Positions 44,845 through 53,185 of a stretch of 64,000 nucleotides of DNA are shown here, piece after piece. Every line of letters begins with the position of its first letter. Position 1 is the stretch's first letter. The notes under the pieces are model-generated. The model did no database searches, had not been told where the DNA came from, and saw only the letters and a list, made by a program, of their open reading frames with translations. Origin of the DNA: CBDCMJ01 sp965224325. GTDB lineage: Bacteria; Chloroflexota; Dehalococcoidia; Lucifugimonadales; UBA3495. The stretch covers positions 1 to 64,000 of the forward strand of contig CBDCYT010000021.1 in the NCBI GenBank assembly GCA_965224325.1, given 5' to 3'. Both the position numbers and the translations under genes were made by a program.

Positions 44845-45205
44845 GGGCCTTGTCATTGTTCTGTCATTCCCGCCTTTAGTCATTCCCACCGTCCGCCATT
44901 CCAGCTTTCCGTCATTCTCGCCGTCCGATAAGCCCGCGTTCCGTCATTGCTGCCTTCTATCAATCCCGCCTGCCGTCATTACCGCGATCCGTCAATCCCG
45001 CTTTCCGTCATTCCCGCCTTCTGTCATTCCCTCGAAAGCGGGAATCCATACAGTCTCGCCGCCGGGCGTTTGTCATATGGCAGGGCGTAGTGGATTCCCG
45101 CTCCCCGATCGGGGTTCGGGACAAGCCTCGCGGGAATGACGTGAACCATGCCAGCCAACCCGGCAACAGGAACCATGCCAGCCAACCCAGAAAATGAAAA
45201 GGCCC
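44845..45205 (+). repeat. MITE-like repeat family 3, third copy
   Basis: 361 nt bounded by GGGCCTTGTCATTGTTC and GAAAATGAAAAGGCCCC. Left part: about ten degenerate GTCATTCCCGCC-type units; middle: the 65-nt block shared with 38391-38455; then an ATTCCCGC palindrome with a longer loop and two copies of ACCATGCCAGCCAACCC (period 27). ORFs that extend into it from sbcD are not real starts. The rest of the 44737-45321 gap shows no gene. Confidence 0.75.
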
Positions 45206-45321
45206 CGCCCTTAACGGCTTTCTTGAGCCATGGCCTGCCCGGCCCTCGCGCCATCCGCTATCGGTCGAGTCCGGGAGTCATGTATAGTGTCCCGACAGGT
45301 CATTTTAGGCGCCAAATTCGG

Positions 45322-46587
45322 ATGAAAGGCTGTCAACCGGTGCGCATCCTACACTTTTCGGACTTGCACATAGGAGTCGAGAACTACGGGCGGATAGACC
45401 CGGAGACCGGCCTCTCCACCCGCTTGGGAGACTTCCTGTCTTCTCTCGACCAAGTGGTCGAGTTTGCCCTGACTCAAAGAGTGGACCTGGTGCTGATGGC
45501 CGGGGACGCTTACAAGGGGCGGGACCCGTCGCAGACCCATCAGCGCGAGTTTGCCAAGCGGTTGACCCGATTGTCGGAAGCGGGTATCCCCATTTTCCTC
45601 GTCGTAGGCAATCACGATTTGCCCAACGCTGCCAGCCGGGCCAACGCCGTGGAGATCTTCTCAACTCTGCGGGTGCCTCACACCCACGTGGGAGCCCAGT
45701 TGGAGAATTACTTGGTCCCAACCCCCGCAGGGCCGCTCCAAGTATTGGCAGTGCCCTGGCCTCGGCGGAGCGTCATGCTGGCTCAAGAGGATTCCCGCGG
45801 GCTCTCTTTGGAAGAGGTTCGGCGAGAGATCGAGGTCAGAATGACCGCCGCCATTCAAAGCCGGGCGCGGCAGCTGGACCCAGGCGTGCCGGCCATCATT
45901 GCCGCTCACGCTACGGTAAACGGGGCTACCGTGGGAACTGAGCGCTCTATGATGTTGGGCCAAGACCACGTACTGCAGGCCAGTGCCCTGGACTATCCGC
46001 AGGTGGATTACGTAGCCTTGGGTCACATCCACAAGCATCAGGTGCTCCGCGAAAATAACCCAATGCTGGTGTATTCGGGAAGCTTGCAGCGGGTGGACTT
46101 CAGTGAGGAGGGAGATGACAAGGGGTTCTGCGTAGTAGACCTGGACCCGGCGGCCCCCCAAGGTCAAAGGCTGACAAATTTCCGTTTTGAACTGATAGAA
46201 GCCAGACCCTTTCTCACGGTGGACCTTACCCTCGAAGCCGGGGACGCCGATCCCACGCAGACCGTTTTGCAAGCGATTTCGCGGAAGGACGTCACGGGCG
46301 CCGTGGTGCGGGTCCGTATAAGCCTTCCCCAAGACTTGGAGGCCGGTCTTAGGGAGTCCGACATCAGGGAGGCCTTGCAGCCGGCCCACTATGTGGCGGC
46401 CATTAACCGGGAATCGCAAGAGGGGGCGCGCCGCACCCGTTGGGCGGCCGAGTCGGCGCGGGACTTGCATCCTGTACAGGCTCTACGGCTCTACCTGCAA
46501 AGCCGAGGCGTCGACGCCCAGCGGCAAGATGAGGTTATTCGGCGCGCGGAGGAGTTGGTGGAGGCGGAGGAGGTTGAGCTACTGTGA
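45322..46587 (+). CDS. sbcD: SbcD-like DNA double-strand-break nuclease subunit (Mre11 family)
   Basis: 421 residues with the calcineurin-like phosphoesterase motifs: ILHFSDLHIG, LVLMAGDAYKG, LVVGNHDLPNA, AAHATVNG and ALGHIHKHQ, which bind two Mn ions. This is the nuclease partner of SbcC in processing broken DNA ends and hairpins. The C-terminal part (VDLTLEAGDADPTQTV...) is the capping and SbcC-binding region. ATG 45322 is taken because the reading frame further upstream lies in a repeat. No sbcC follows; the next gene is on the other strand. Confidence 0.9.
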   Translation: MKGCQPVRILHFSDLHIGVENYGRIDPETGLSTRLGDFLSSLDQVVEFALTQRVDLVLMAGDAYKGRDPSQTHQREFAKRLTRLSEAGIPIFLVVGNHDLPNAASRANAVEIFSTLRVPHTHVGAQLENYLVPTPAGPLQVLAVPWPRRSVMLAQEDSRGLSLEEVRREIEVRMTAAIQSRARQLDPGVPAIIAAHATVNGATVGTERSMMLGQDHVLQASALDYPQVDYVALGHIHKHQVLRENNPMLVYSGSLQRVDFSEEGDDKGFCVVDLDPAAPQGQRLTNFRFELIEARPFLTVDLTLEAGDADPTQTVLQAISRKDVTGAVVRVRISLPQDLEAGLRESDIREALQPAHYVAAINRESQEGARRTRWAAESARDLHPVQALRLYLQSRGVDAQRQDEVIRRAEELVEAEEVELL

Positions 46588-46640
46588 GCGTGGGACGTCG
46601 GTCACTATGCGAAGCTGGAGCCAAGGTTAGACGGAATAAA

Positions 46641-47603
46641 TCAAGCCAAAGCCTTGGACAGTGATTGGCTGCCATCCACAAGCTCTTTGAACACCTCATC
46701 CACGGTGAGAATGTCCGAAATCAAGCCTGAGCCCGCTCCGGTATAGGCTACTCCGGATTCCAGATCGCCTCCCATCATGGCGACCTTGGCCTGAGCTAGG
46801 CCCAACTCGGCTTCCCAGGCGTCTAAGTCGTTGCCGGGTCCGAGAAGGCTGCTCTCCCTCAGGCGCAAAGCCATCCCGTTTCGAAGCACCCGGGTGGGCC
46901 AGCGGTCGCCCCCCAGGATTATCGTGCCGCTGTCGATGGCCATGAGAATGGCTTCTTTGTAGTTCTGATGGGAAATGCACTCAGTGGTTGCCGCAAATCG
47001 AGAGCCCATTTGTACGCCTTGGGCTCCCAGGGCAAGCGCGGCAACGTACCCGCGAGAGTCAACGACACCCCCGGATGCAATGACCGGAATGGTGACCGAG
47101 GTCGCCACCTGCGGCACCAACACCAAGGTGGAAACCTTATCGGCCCCGCGCAACCCACCGCCCTCAAACCCTGCCGCGATAACGATGTCCACGCCTTGGG
47201 CCTCGGCTCCGCGGGCGTGTCGTACCGTCGCTACCTCGTGAATGACAATGTTGTCGTGCTCTTTGAGGAGATCCGTGTAAAGGGCTGGGCTGCCTCCATA
47301 GGTTACGGCAATGTGCATGCCCTCTTGGACGCCTGCTTCGATCATGTCGGGGAGATTGGGATGAGGCAAATACAAGGCAACGCCGAAGGGTTGTTGGGTC
47401 AAGCGTTGCACCTGGCGCAGGTTGCTCCGGAGGTTGGCTACAACGTCGTCTTCAGCATCGACGCCGGCTGTGGGGTGCAAGATGCCTAACCCACCAGCGT
47501 TAGAGACTGCGGCGACCAACTCGGGGTTGGATATCCACGGCAGGCCTGCTTGCAGTACGGGATGATTGATGCCCAGCATCCCGCAAACCTTCGTGCGCTT
47601 CAT
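46641..47603 (-). CDS. Nitronate monooxygenase / 2-nitropropane dioxygenase family protein
   Basis: 320-residue FMN-binding TIM barrel. Features: GINHPVLQAGLPWISNPELVAAVSNAGGLG, AAGFEGGGLRG (in nitronate monooxygenases usually AxGxEAGGHxG, so the catalytic His is Leu here), PVIASGGVVDSRGYVAALALGAQGVQMGSRF. The loss of the His suggests a related FMN oxidoreductase activity and not classical nitronate oxidation. Alone and convergent with sbcD. Confidence 0.85.
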   Translation of the reverse strand: MKRTKVCGMLGINHPVLQAGLPWISNPELVAAVSNAGGLGILHPTAGVDAEDDVVANLRSNLRQVQRLTQQPFGVALYLPHPNLPDMIEAGVQEGMHIAVTYGGSPALYTDLLKEHDNIVIHEVATVRHARGAEAQGVDIVIAAGFEGGGLRGADKVSTLVLVPQVATSVTIPVIASGGVVDSRGYVAALALGAQGVQMGSRFAATTECISHQNYKEAILMAIDSGTIILGGDRWPTRVLRNGMALRLRESSLLGPGNDLDAWEAELGLAQAKVAMMGGDLESGVAYTGAGSGLISDILTVDEVFKELVDGSQSLSKALA

Positions 47604-48046
47604 CTATGGCCTGTTTCCTCGCTGCGTTGGGGCCGGGAAGTGGAGTGATTTTACGGCTCGGCTCCATATGTGTCAACCGACGTTAGTCGTTCACCAGGAC
47701 CTTAGGGGCGAGGGGCCAGCTTCCAGCGGCGCCTCTCAAGATACTCTAAGTATTCCGCCGGCATGAGGGTTTATCTGGTCCGGTGGGACGGATAACTGCG
47801 CCCGTTTTGGACTCGTTGACACTCCGAAGGATTTGGGACGGGCTGCCTGTCCGTAGGGCGACTTTCACCGGAGATCACTTGGCTGCGCGGGGCCTCTCTG
47901 GGCTTCTTCTTTAGCTTGACGCCACTCTCCCCGTATTCTAAACTCGTCCAAATCTAATTGCGGACCGGCGCGGCTCCCTAGCTTGGCCTTGCAGGCCGGC
48001 AGCGGCCTTGACCAGCCGGAAATCGCGGCGAGGCAGTGTTAGCTAC
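47604..48046. other. Intergenic stretch without a gene
   Basis: 443 nt between the divergent NMO-like gene and apt. No family, repeat or stable RNA recognised. Confidence 0.5.
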
Positions 48047-48559
48047 GTGAACTTAAAGTCGTTCGTCAGGGACATCCCAGACTTCCCCGAACCGGGGATT
48101 CTATTCCGTGATATTACCCCATTGCTCCAGGACCCTGCCGCGTTTAGGCACACCATTAATCTGCTGGCGGACCGGTATAGAAACGAGGAACTGGACCTGA
48201 TAGTCGCTGCCGAATCCCGGGGCTTCCTGTTCGGGGCTCCGTTAGCCTATGAATTGGGGAAGCCCATCATTCTTGCTCGAAAGAAAGGCAAATTGCCGGC
48301 AGCAACCCACAAGGTTGAATTCACTCTGGAGTACGGCAGCAGTACCTTAGAGATGCACGTGGACGCCATCAGTCCCGGACAACGGGCTCTGCTGCTCGAC
48401 GACCTTCTGGCCACCGGAGGCACCTTGCAGGCTGGCGCCAGGCTAGTGGAAATGACCGGCGGAGTGGTGGCCGCCATAGGCGTCATAATCGAGTTGGACC
48501 AGTTGCAGGGGCGAAGCCTTCTGCAAGGCTACGACGTGTTCTCACTGCTCCATTACTGA
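48047..48559 (+). CDS. apt: Adenine phosphoribosyltransferase
   Basis: Salvages adenine with PRPP to AMP. 170 residues: NLKSFVRDIPDFPEPGILFRDITPLL at the start, AAESRGFLFGAPLA, RKKGKLPAATH and the PRPP motif LLLDDLLATGGTL near residue 125. GTG 48047 is chosen because the family opens with this NLKS/DLKS sequence; the TTG 13 codons upstream is less likely. Confidence 0.94.
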   Translation: MNLKSFVRDIPDFPEPGILFRDITPLLQDPAAFRHTINLLADRYRNEELDLIVAAESRGFLFGAPLAYELGKPIILARKKGKLPAATHKVEFTLEYGSSTLEMHVDAISPGQRALLLDDLLATGGTLQAGARLVEMTGGVVAAIGVIIELDQLQGRSLLQGYDVFSLLHY

Positions 48560-48797
48560 AACGCCGGGTCGATAGTTGAGTCCGGTCAACATAAGAAAGT
48601 CCATTCCACAGCTAAGCCGGGCCGGGGACCAGTACGAAATATCTTTAGTGACACGGCGAGAAATAAGGCGAAGAACAAAGCGCCAAGTTAGGCGGCCCAA
48701 AGCGCCACGTAGGCGGCATTGATGCGGCGCATCATACACTAGAGGATGAACCTCTGGTACGAAAGCGCTGGACGGAGACAAGACGACGGAGGCAGCT

Positions 48798-49667
48798 ATG
48801 GCGGACAAAGTTACGATAGGCGACGTTGAAGTTGTGGCGGTTCTCGACATGATACCGCCGCCCAGGGCTCCCGAGGCGATGTTTCCTCAGACCTCCACCA
48901 GCGATTGGGACCCTTACCAGGATATCTTGGAGGAGGGCCAACTCCAGTTGTATTACGGTGTCTGGTTGGTGCGCTCCCAAGGAAAGACTATATTGGTGGA
49001 TACCGGCATGGGACCCGGGCCCCATCCGCAGCGGGGCAATGTGGAGGGCCACCTCTTTGAGAGGCTCCGGCCGATCCTGATCCCTGCGGACCGGGCCAAC
49101 AACACCAATGTTGGGCCCTCTGATGAAGTAGATATCATCGTTCATACTCACTTGCACGGAGACCACGTGGGGTGGAATATCCGGTACTCCGGTGGGATGC
49201 CTGCGCCCTACTTTCGCCGGGCCCGGTATCTAGTCCCCAAGCTGGACTGGGACCACTTTAGCCAGCCGGAGGTGCTGGAAGCCCATCCCTACATCAAGAC
49301 CCAAGTAATCCCACTGCAGCGGCTTCGCAAGATGGACCTGATTGAAGGGGAGCACAGTGTCACCTCCGAAGTCACTACTCTGCCTACCCCCGGCCATACC
49401 CCTGGCCACCAAGTCGTTCTGATCAGCTCTCAGGGTCAGAAAGCGATGATTGTCGGAGACGTTTTGCACAGCAAAGCCCAGGTATACGAACCCTCGTGGA
49501 CTGCCGGCGTTGACGTAGATAAAGAGGCGAGCCGCCGCAGCCGGGAAGGGCTGCTGGACCGGGCCGAGCAGGAAGGCTACCTGGTGGCGGCGGGTCACTT
49601 TCACCCTGATGACAACGTGGGTAGGGTAGGCCGGCAGGATGGGAGGCGGTACTGGCAGGCCGTTTAA
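48798..49667 (+). CDS. Metallo-beta-lactamase fold hydrolase
   Basis: 289 residues with the metal-binding HTHLHGDHVGWN motif near residue 116, TPGHTPGH with a third His, VGDVLH and a final HFHPDDN, the ligand set of a dinuclear zinc or iron MBL enzyme. The long insert after DTGMGPGP and the PYFRRARYLVPKLDWDH segment resemble the AHL-lactonase/alkylsulfatase-like branch. GGAGGC sets the ATG. Substrate unknown. Confidence 0.88.
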   Translation: MADKVTIGDVEVVAVLDMIPPPRAPEAMFPQTSTSDWDPYQDILEEGQLQLYYGVWLVRSQGKTILVDTGMGPGPHPQRGNVEGHLFERLRPILIPADRANNTNVGPSDEVDIIVHTHLHGDHVGWNIRYSGGMPAPYFRRARYLVPKLDWDHFSQPEVLEAHPYIKTQVIPLQRLRKMDLIEGEHSVTSEVTTLPTPGHTPGHQVVLISSQGQKAMIVGDVLHSKAQVYEPSWTAGVDVDKEASRRSREGLLDRAEQEGYLVAAGHFHPDDNVGRVGRQDGRRYWQAV

Positions 49668-49702
49668 GACTACCCATAACTCTCTTGCTGCTTCTGCGTG
49701 AA

Positions 49703-49742
49703 AAACGGCGTCTCCCCCATCGAGTTGCGACGCCGTTTCTCT
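49703..49742 (+). terminator. Terminator after the MBL gene
   Basis: AAACGGCGTC and GACGCCGTTT pair as a 10-bp stem around a 15-nt loop, followed by CTCTCC. The T-tract is short, so efficiency is uncertain. Confidence 0.6.
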
Positions 49743-49864
49743 CCGGTAGTCCGGGCGGACCAACGATCAAGTCCTTGTAATTTTCCATACCGATGGATTG
49801 CACCGCGCCGCCGGATGTAGGATGTTGGGGCATCCCTTGTGGCTGCCCTGGGTGGGCTCCGTGT

Positions 49865-49870
49865 TATAAT
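49865..49870 (+). promoter_or_regulatory. Probable -10 hexamer for the CMD gene
   Basis: A perfect TATAAT, about 40 nt before the translation start and after the terminator. No clear -35. Confidence 0.45.
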
Positions 49871-49909
49871 TCCATTCGTTCATGATCCATGCCTTCCGCG
49901 AGGAGAGCT

Positions 49910-50683
49910 TTGACCCAAGATCGAGAGCCCGAGAACCTAAGACAGGCTGCGGCCGATTTCAGGCGCAGGTACTATGGCCCCCATAACAACCCGGGCCCGC
50001 CCGCGGCCATGGCGGAGCTGGCTCCCAGAGTCACGGAGCTAGTGGACTCCGTTATTTACGGAGAGATTTACAACCGGCCGGCGGTTAATCTGCAGACCCG
50101 TAGCCTATGCACTATCGCGGCGTTGACAGTGTTGGGCCACAGCCCCCATTTGATCCGGCGTCACATCCAGGGCGCGCTCCATGTTGGCGTTACCCAGGAG
50201 CAAATCAGCGAGATCATCTCTCAAATGGTGTTCTATGGCGGTATGCCGGCGGCGGTGAGCGCCTTTCAGGTGGCCAAAGAGACCTTCGACGAGTTGGCCG
50301 GGCCGAGGCGTGAAGAACCAGGTGAGGCGGATTTGCCCCCAAGGCCGGAACCGGCGCCTCCCACCGAGTCCCCGGTCCGCCGCCCTGGCTATTTGCAAAG
50401 GCAATACGCTCCCAGGAGTAGCACTGATGAAACTAGGGTTCATCGGCACCGGCAACATGGGCAACCCAATAGCGAGCAATCTCGTCCGAGCCGGCCACCA
50501 GCTGACCGTCCACGACCTGCGGCCCGAGGCGGCAACCAGCCTTCTGGAGATGGGCGCCCGCTGGGCGGCCAGTCCAAGGGAGGCCGCCCTGGGAAACGAG
50601 GTGGTGTTTACATCCCTCCCCGTGCCCCGGGACGTGGAGGCGGTGGTGCTGGGAGAAGACGGAATCCTGGAAAGCGCGGCTGA
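49910..50683 (+). CDS. Carboxymuconolactone decarboxylase (CMD) family protein with odd overlapping tail
   Basis: The first about 135 residues are a CMD/AhpD-like helical domain: YNRPAVNLQTRSLCTIAALTVLGHSPHLIRRHIQGALHVGVTQEQISEIISQMVFYGGMPAA. There is no CxxC, so it is closer to carboxymuconolactone decarboxylases than to peroxidase-type AhpD. After about residue 140 the frame continues as a Pro/Arg/Gly-rich low-complexity tail that overlaps the next gene by 257 nt in another frame; that part may not be translated as read. Start: TTG 49910 with AGGAG 4 nt upstream, or ATG 49889. Confidence 0.78.
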   Translation: MTQDREPENLRQAAADFRRRYYGPHNNPGPPAAMAELAPRVTELVDSVIYGEIYNRPAVNLQTRSLCTIAALTVLGHSPHLIRRHIQGALHVGVTQEQISEIISQMVFYGGMPAAVSAFQVAKETFDELAGPRREEPGEADLPPRPEPAPPTESPVRRPGYLQRQYAPRSSTDETRVHRHRQHGQPNSEQSRPSRPPADRPRPAARGGNQPSGDGRPLGGQSKGGRPGKRGGVYIPPRAPGRGGGGAGRRRNPGKRG

Positions 50684-51323
50684 TGGGTCCATCTACGTAG
50701 ACCTTTCGACCACCTCGCCCACCGTGGTCCGCCGCCTTCACCAAGTGTGCGCCGAAAAGGGCGTCAGCGTCTTGGACGCGCCCGTGAGCGGCGGGGTGTA
50801 CGGCGCGGCTGAAGCGACCTTGGCGGTCATGGTTGGAGGAGACGAGGGGACGTTCCAGCGTGTCAAACCCACCCTAGACGCCATCGGACGCCACGTGGTT
50901 TACTGCGGTCCCAGCGGCAGCGGGGCCGTCTGCAAGATCTGCAACAATCTTATGGCCATGGGCACCGGTGTGTTGCTATCGGAGGCGCTGGCGCTGGGAG
51001 TAAGGGCGGGTGTTGATCTGGAGACGCTTGCTGACGCCATCTCTAACAGCTCCGGCGGCTGCTATCTCCTGGCTGAGAAATTCCCCCGATTTTTGTTCAA
51101 GGGCAACTTTGAGCCCGGATTCTCCATGGCATTGGCCGCCAAGGACGTGAGGCTGGCTACTGACCTGGGGCGGGAATACGGCATCTCAATGGAATTGTCA
51201 AACCTCGTGGACCAGCGCCACGTTGAAGCATTGCACCGGGGTTGGGGTCACGAGGACTCCGACGCCGTCGCCAAAATCCAGGAAGAAAGGGCCGGAGTCC
51301 AGCTTAGGCTGGCTGGGGTTTAG
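50427..51323 (+). CDS. 3-hydroxyisobutyrate dehydrogenase family oxidoreductase
   Basis: 298-residue beta-hydroxyacid dehydrogenase: Rossmann motif GFIGTGNMGNPIASNLV, the substrate-binding signature DAPVSGGVYGAAEATLAVMVGG and the catalytic Lys in GSGAVCKICNNLMAMG. It oxidises or reduces small 3-hydroxy acids with NAD(P). The upstream CMD-family gene overlaps its start, suggesting coupling in one pathway. ATG 50427 with AGGAG at 50413-50417; the ORF upstream in this frame is not conserved. Confidence 0.92.
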   Translation: MKLGFIGTGNMGNPIASNLVRAGHQLTVHDLRPEAATSLLEMGARWAASPREAALGNEVVFTSLPVPRDVEAVVLGEDGILESAADGSIYVDLSTTSPTVVRRLHQVCAEKGVSVLDAPVSGGVYGAAEATLAVMVGGDEGTFQRVKPTLDAIGRHVVYCGPSGSGAVCKICNNLMAMGTGVLLSEALALGVRAGVDLETLADAISNSSGGCYLLAEKFPRFLFKGNFEPGFSMALAAKDVRLATDLGREYGISMELSNLVDQRHVEALHRGWGHEDSDAVAKIQEERAGVQLRLAGV

Positions 51324-51341
51324 GCCGGCAAGAGTGGGCTC

Positions 51342-52379
51342 ATGACGACGAGTTCCGGAAGGTCCAATTCGGTGGAAGCCAGCGACACCATTGAAGCTAT
51401 CGAAGAGTGCTACCGCTTTGGCTGGAGCGATGGGTTGCCTGTGGTGCCGCCAGTTGACTATAAAGTCCGAGAGATGCTGCAGTCGGTGGGAATGACCGGC
51501 GAAGAGGAGCTTCTCTCGTTGGAGATGCGGCGACGGGTTTTGACTTCGGAGAACGCCGCCGCCAATGCGGTGATGGCCGGTTGCTTGCCGGAGTATTTTC
51601 CCGTTCTGGTCAGCACCCTGGGCGCTTTGGAGGAAGAGAAAAACTACGTCAACATGGCTGCGTCCTCAACCAGCTCTCCCGCCATTTTGATGATTGTCAA
51701 CGGACCAATCCGCGACCGGATCGGGGTTAACTACAGGGACGGCCTGTTCGGCCCCGGGTTCCGGGCCAACGCCAGCCTGGGACGCGCCGTCCGTCTGTGT
51801 TTTATGAACGGTTTCGATGCCCGTCCTGGCACGCTGGACCGGGGCACCCTGGGCAATCCCAGTAAATACACGCTGTGCATCGCCGACAATGAGGAGGAGT
51901 CGCCCTGGGGCGCTCTCCACGTGAGCCGCGGATTTCAACCCCAAGACAGCTGCGTAACCGTGGGGGTGGCCTACAATCCCATTACGGTCAACAATTCTTT
52001 CGGCCACAGTGGGGAAAGCATTCTGGCTTCCCTGGCCGACACTATGAAGTCCGCGTGTTTGGCTTGGCGTTTCCCCGCTGAATGGGTAGTGGTTTTCGGA
52101 CCGGAACATGCCCAGACCTTGAAGGAAGACGGTTGGACCCGACGGAACATCCAGGATTACTTTATAGAGAACGCCACTAGGCCGCTCAGCGAACTGATCC
52201 GTTTGGGTGTAGTCCAGGGCCCGGAGAAGCCGGGAGACTCTCAGTTGATCCGCCGCTGCTCCCGGAACCCGGATGACATTTTGCTGGTGATGGGCGGCGG
52301 CTCAGGTGGCCGGAACAGCGCTATTATCGACACCACCAGTTTTAGGATACGCACCCGCAAGGTGGAATCGCCGGCTTGA
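51342..52379 (+). CDS. Unrecognised 345-residue protein upstream of the UGSC selenoprotein
   Basis: I do not recognise a function. The sequence is globular with no signal or membrane segment. It has a DGLPVVPPVDYKVREML opening, a central SSTSSPAILMIVNGPIRDRIG segment and a C-terminal DDILLVMGGGSGGRNSAII stretch that could bind a nucleotide or phosphate. Several Cys (AGCLPEYF, RLCFMNG, YTLCIAD, DSCVTVG, KSACLAW, RRCSRN) may be redox or metal related. It begins 18 nt after the dehydrogenase and is followed by the selenoprotein gene, so they may form one module. Confidence 0.7.
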   Translation: MTTSSGRSNSVEASDTIEAIEECYRFGWSDGLPVVPPVDYKVREMLQSVGMTGEEELLSLEMRRRVLTSENAAANAVMAGCLPEYFPVLVSTLGALEEEKNYVNMAASSTSSPAILMIVNGPIRDRIGVNYRDGLFGPGFRANASLGRAVRLCFMNGFDARPGTLDRGTLGNPSKYTLCIADNEEESPWGALHVSRGFQPQDSCVTVGVAYNPITVNNSFGHSGESILASLADTMKSACLAWRFPAEWVVVFGPEHAQTLKEDGWTRRNIQDYFIENATRPLSELIRLGVVQGPEKPGDSQLIRRCSRNPDDILLVMGGGSGGRNSAIIDTTSFRIRTRKVESPA

Positions 52380-52425
52380 TCACTCGAGTCTTATTGGCTA
52401 AAGAGACGAGTTCACGAAAATGCTA

Positions 52426-52442
52426 TCCGCCCGTAGGGCGGA
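52426..52442. other. Perfect hairpin before the UGSC gene
   Basis: TCCGCCC, GTA loop, GGGCGGA. It lies 46 nt after the preceding stop and 45 nt before the UGSC start, without a T-tract; perhaps a weak terminator or leader structure. Confidence 0.45.
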
Positions 52443-52487
52443 AATGGCGCCCACCATAATATGAATCCGGCTTAGGCAGGAGGAGAC

Positions 52488-53057
52488 ATGGCCGAAACAG
52501 TGACGGTACGCAACATGCGCTTGGTGAACCCGGAAGGAACCCCGCTGGCGTCAGCCGCCTTTGAGTTAAACGCCCGTCCCACCAATTTGGCCGGCAAGAC
52601 CTTGGGTCTGCTGGAGAACAGCAAGGCCAACTCGAACAAGGTCCTAGCCGAGCTTGGAGAGATGCTGACCGAAAAGCACGGTTTGAAAGAGGTGGTGCTC
52701 CTCAGCAAGCACAGCGCTTCTCTACCCAGCAAGCCGGAAGTGGTCCAGCAGGCAATGGATAGGGTGGACGTCTTAATCACCGGGGTAGGCGATTGAGGCT
52801 CCTGCAGTTCGTGCAGTGTGCACGACGGCATCGCGATGGAGAGGCTGGGCATTCCCACCGCGTCCATCATCACCCACGTCTTCTTGAACACGGCCAAAGC
52901 TATGACCCGCATGATGGGCGTGCCCGAGTATGAGTTCGTGGTGGCCCAGCATCCCCTTTCCAGCCTTACCGACGAGCAGTGCCGGGAAATGGCGGAAACC
53001 ATCGCCCCACAGGTGGAACGTATCTTACTGGGAAGCAACGCCACCCCGCGAGACTAG
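52488..53057 (+). CDS. UGSC-family selenoprotein (Sec103)
   Basis: A 189-residue protein whose gene is interrupted by TGA at 52794-52796, codon 103. Upstream: NLAGKTLGLLENSKANSNKVL...VDVLITGVGD; then TGA; then GSCSSCSVHDGIAMERLGIPTASIITHVF, continuous in frame to the stop at 53055-53057. This matches the known UGSC family, named after its Sec-Gly-Ser-Cys motif, so the UGA is read as selenocysteine. The U-x-x-C spacing suggests a redox role; no reaction is established. A SECIS-like stem-loop starts 13 nt downstream. A naive annotation would split it in two or call it a pseudogene. Confidence 0.9.
52809..52825 (+). promoter_or_regulatory. Bacterial SECIS-like element of the UGSC gene
   Basis: TCGTGCA, GTG loop, TGCACGA: a perfect 7-bp stem. 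The loop begins with G and starts 19 nt after the UGA, within the usual 16-37 nt range for bacterial SECIS elements. Confidence 0.75.
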
Positions 53058-53074
53058 GATATCTCCCCGGCGCC

Positions 53075-53095
53075 CCACTGCCCGGAGGGCAGTGG
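53075..53095. other. Perfect hairpin after the UGSC gene
   Basis: CCACTGCCC, GGA loop, GGGCAGTGG; 9-bp stem, 17 nt past the stop. No T-tract, so possibly a transcript-stabilising 3' end. Confidence 0.5.
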
Positions 53096-53185
53096 CAGCC
53101 TTACCTCCGTCCGTCTAGGGTTGGGGGAGACGGTGTATCTAGCAGGGGAATCGCGTCTTAAAGTCTGGAGGCCCCTTCACCCGTC

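Noticed and set aside
45148..45321. N-terminal extension of SbcD
   Set aside because: The upstream part lies in a repeat element, and the family begins at the MKGCQPVRILHFSD region.
52818..53057. Independent small gene after the TGA in the UGSC region, or a pseudogene
   Set aside because: Both halves are one family in one frame, and the TGA falls exactly at the Sec of the UGSC motif with a SECIS-like stem after it.
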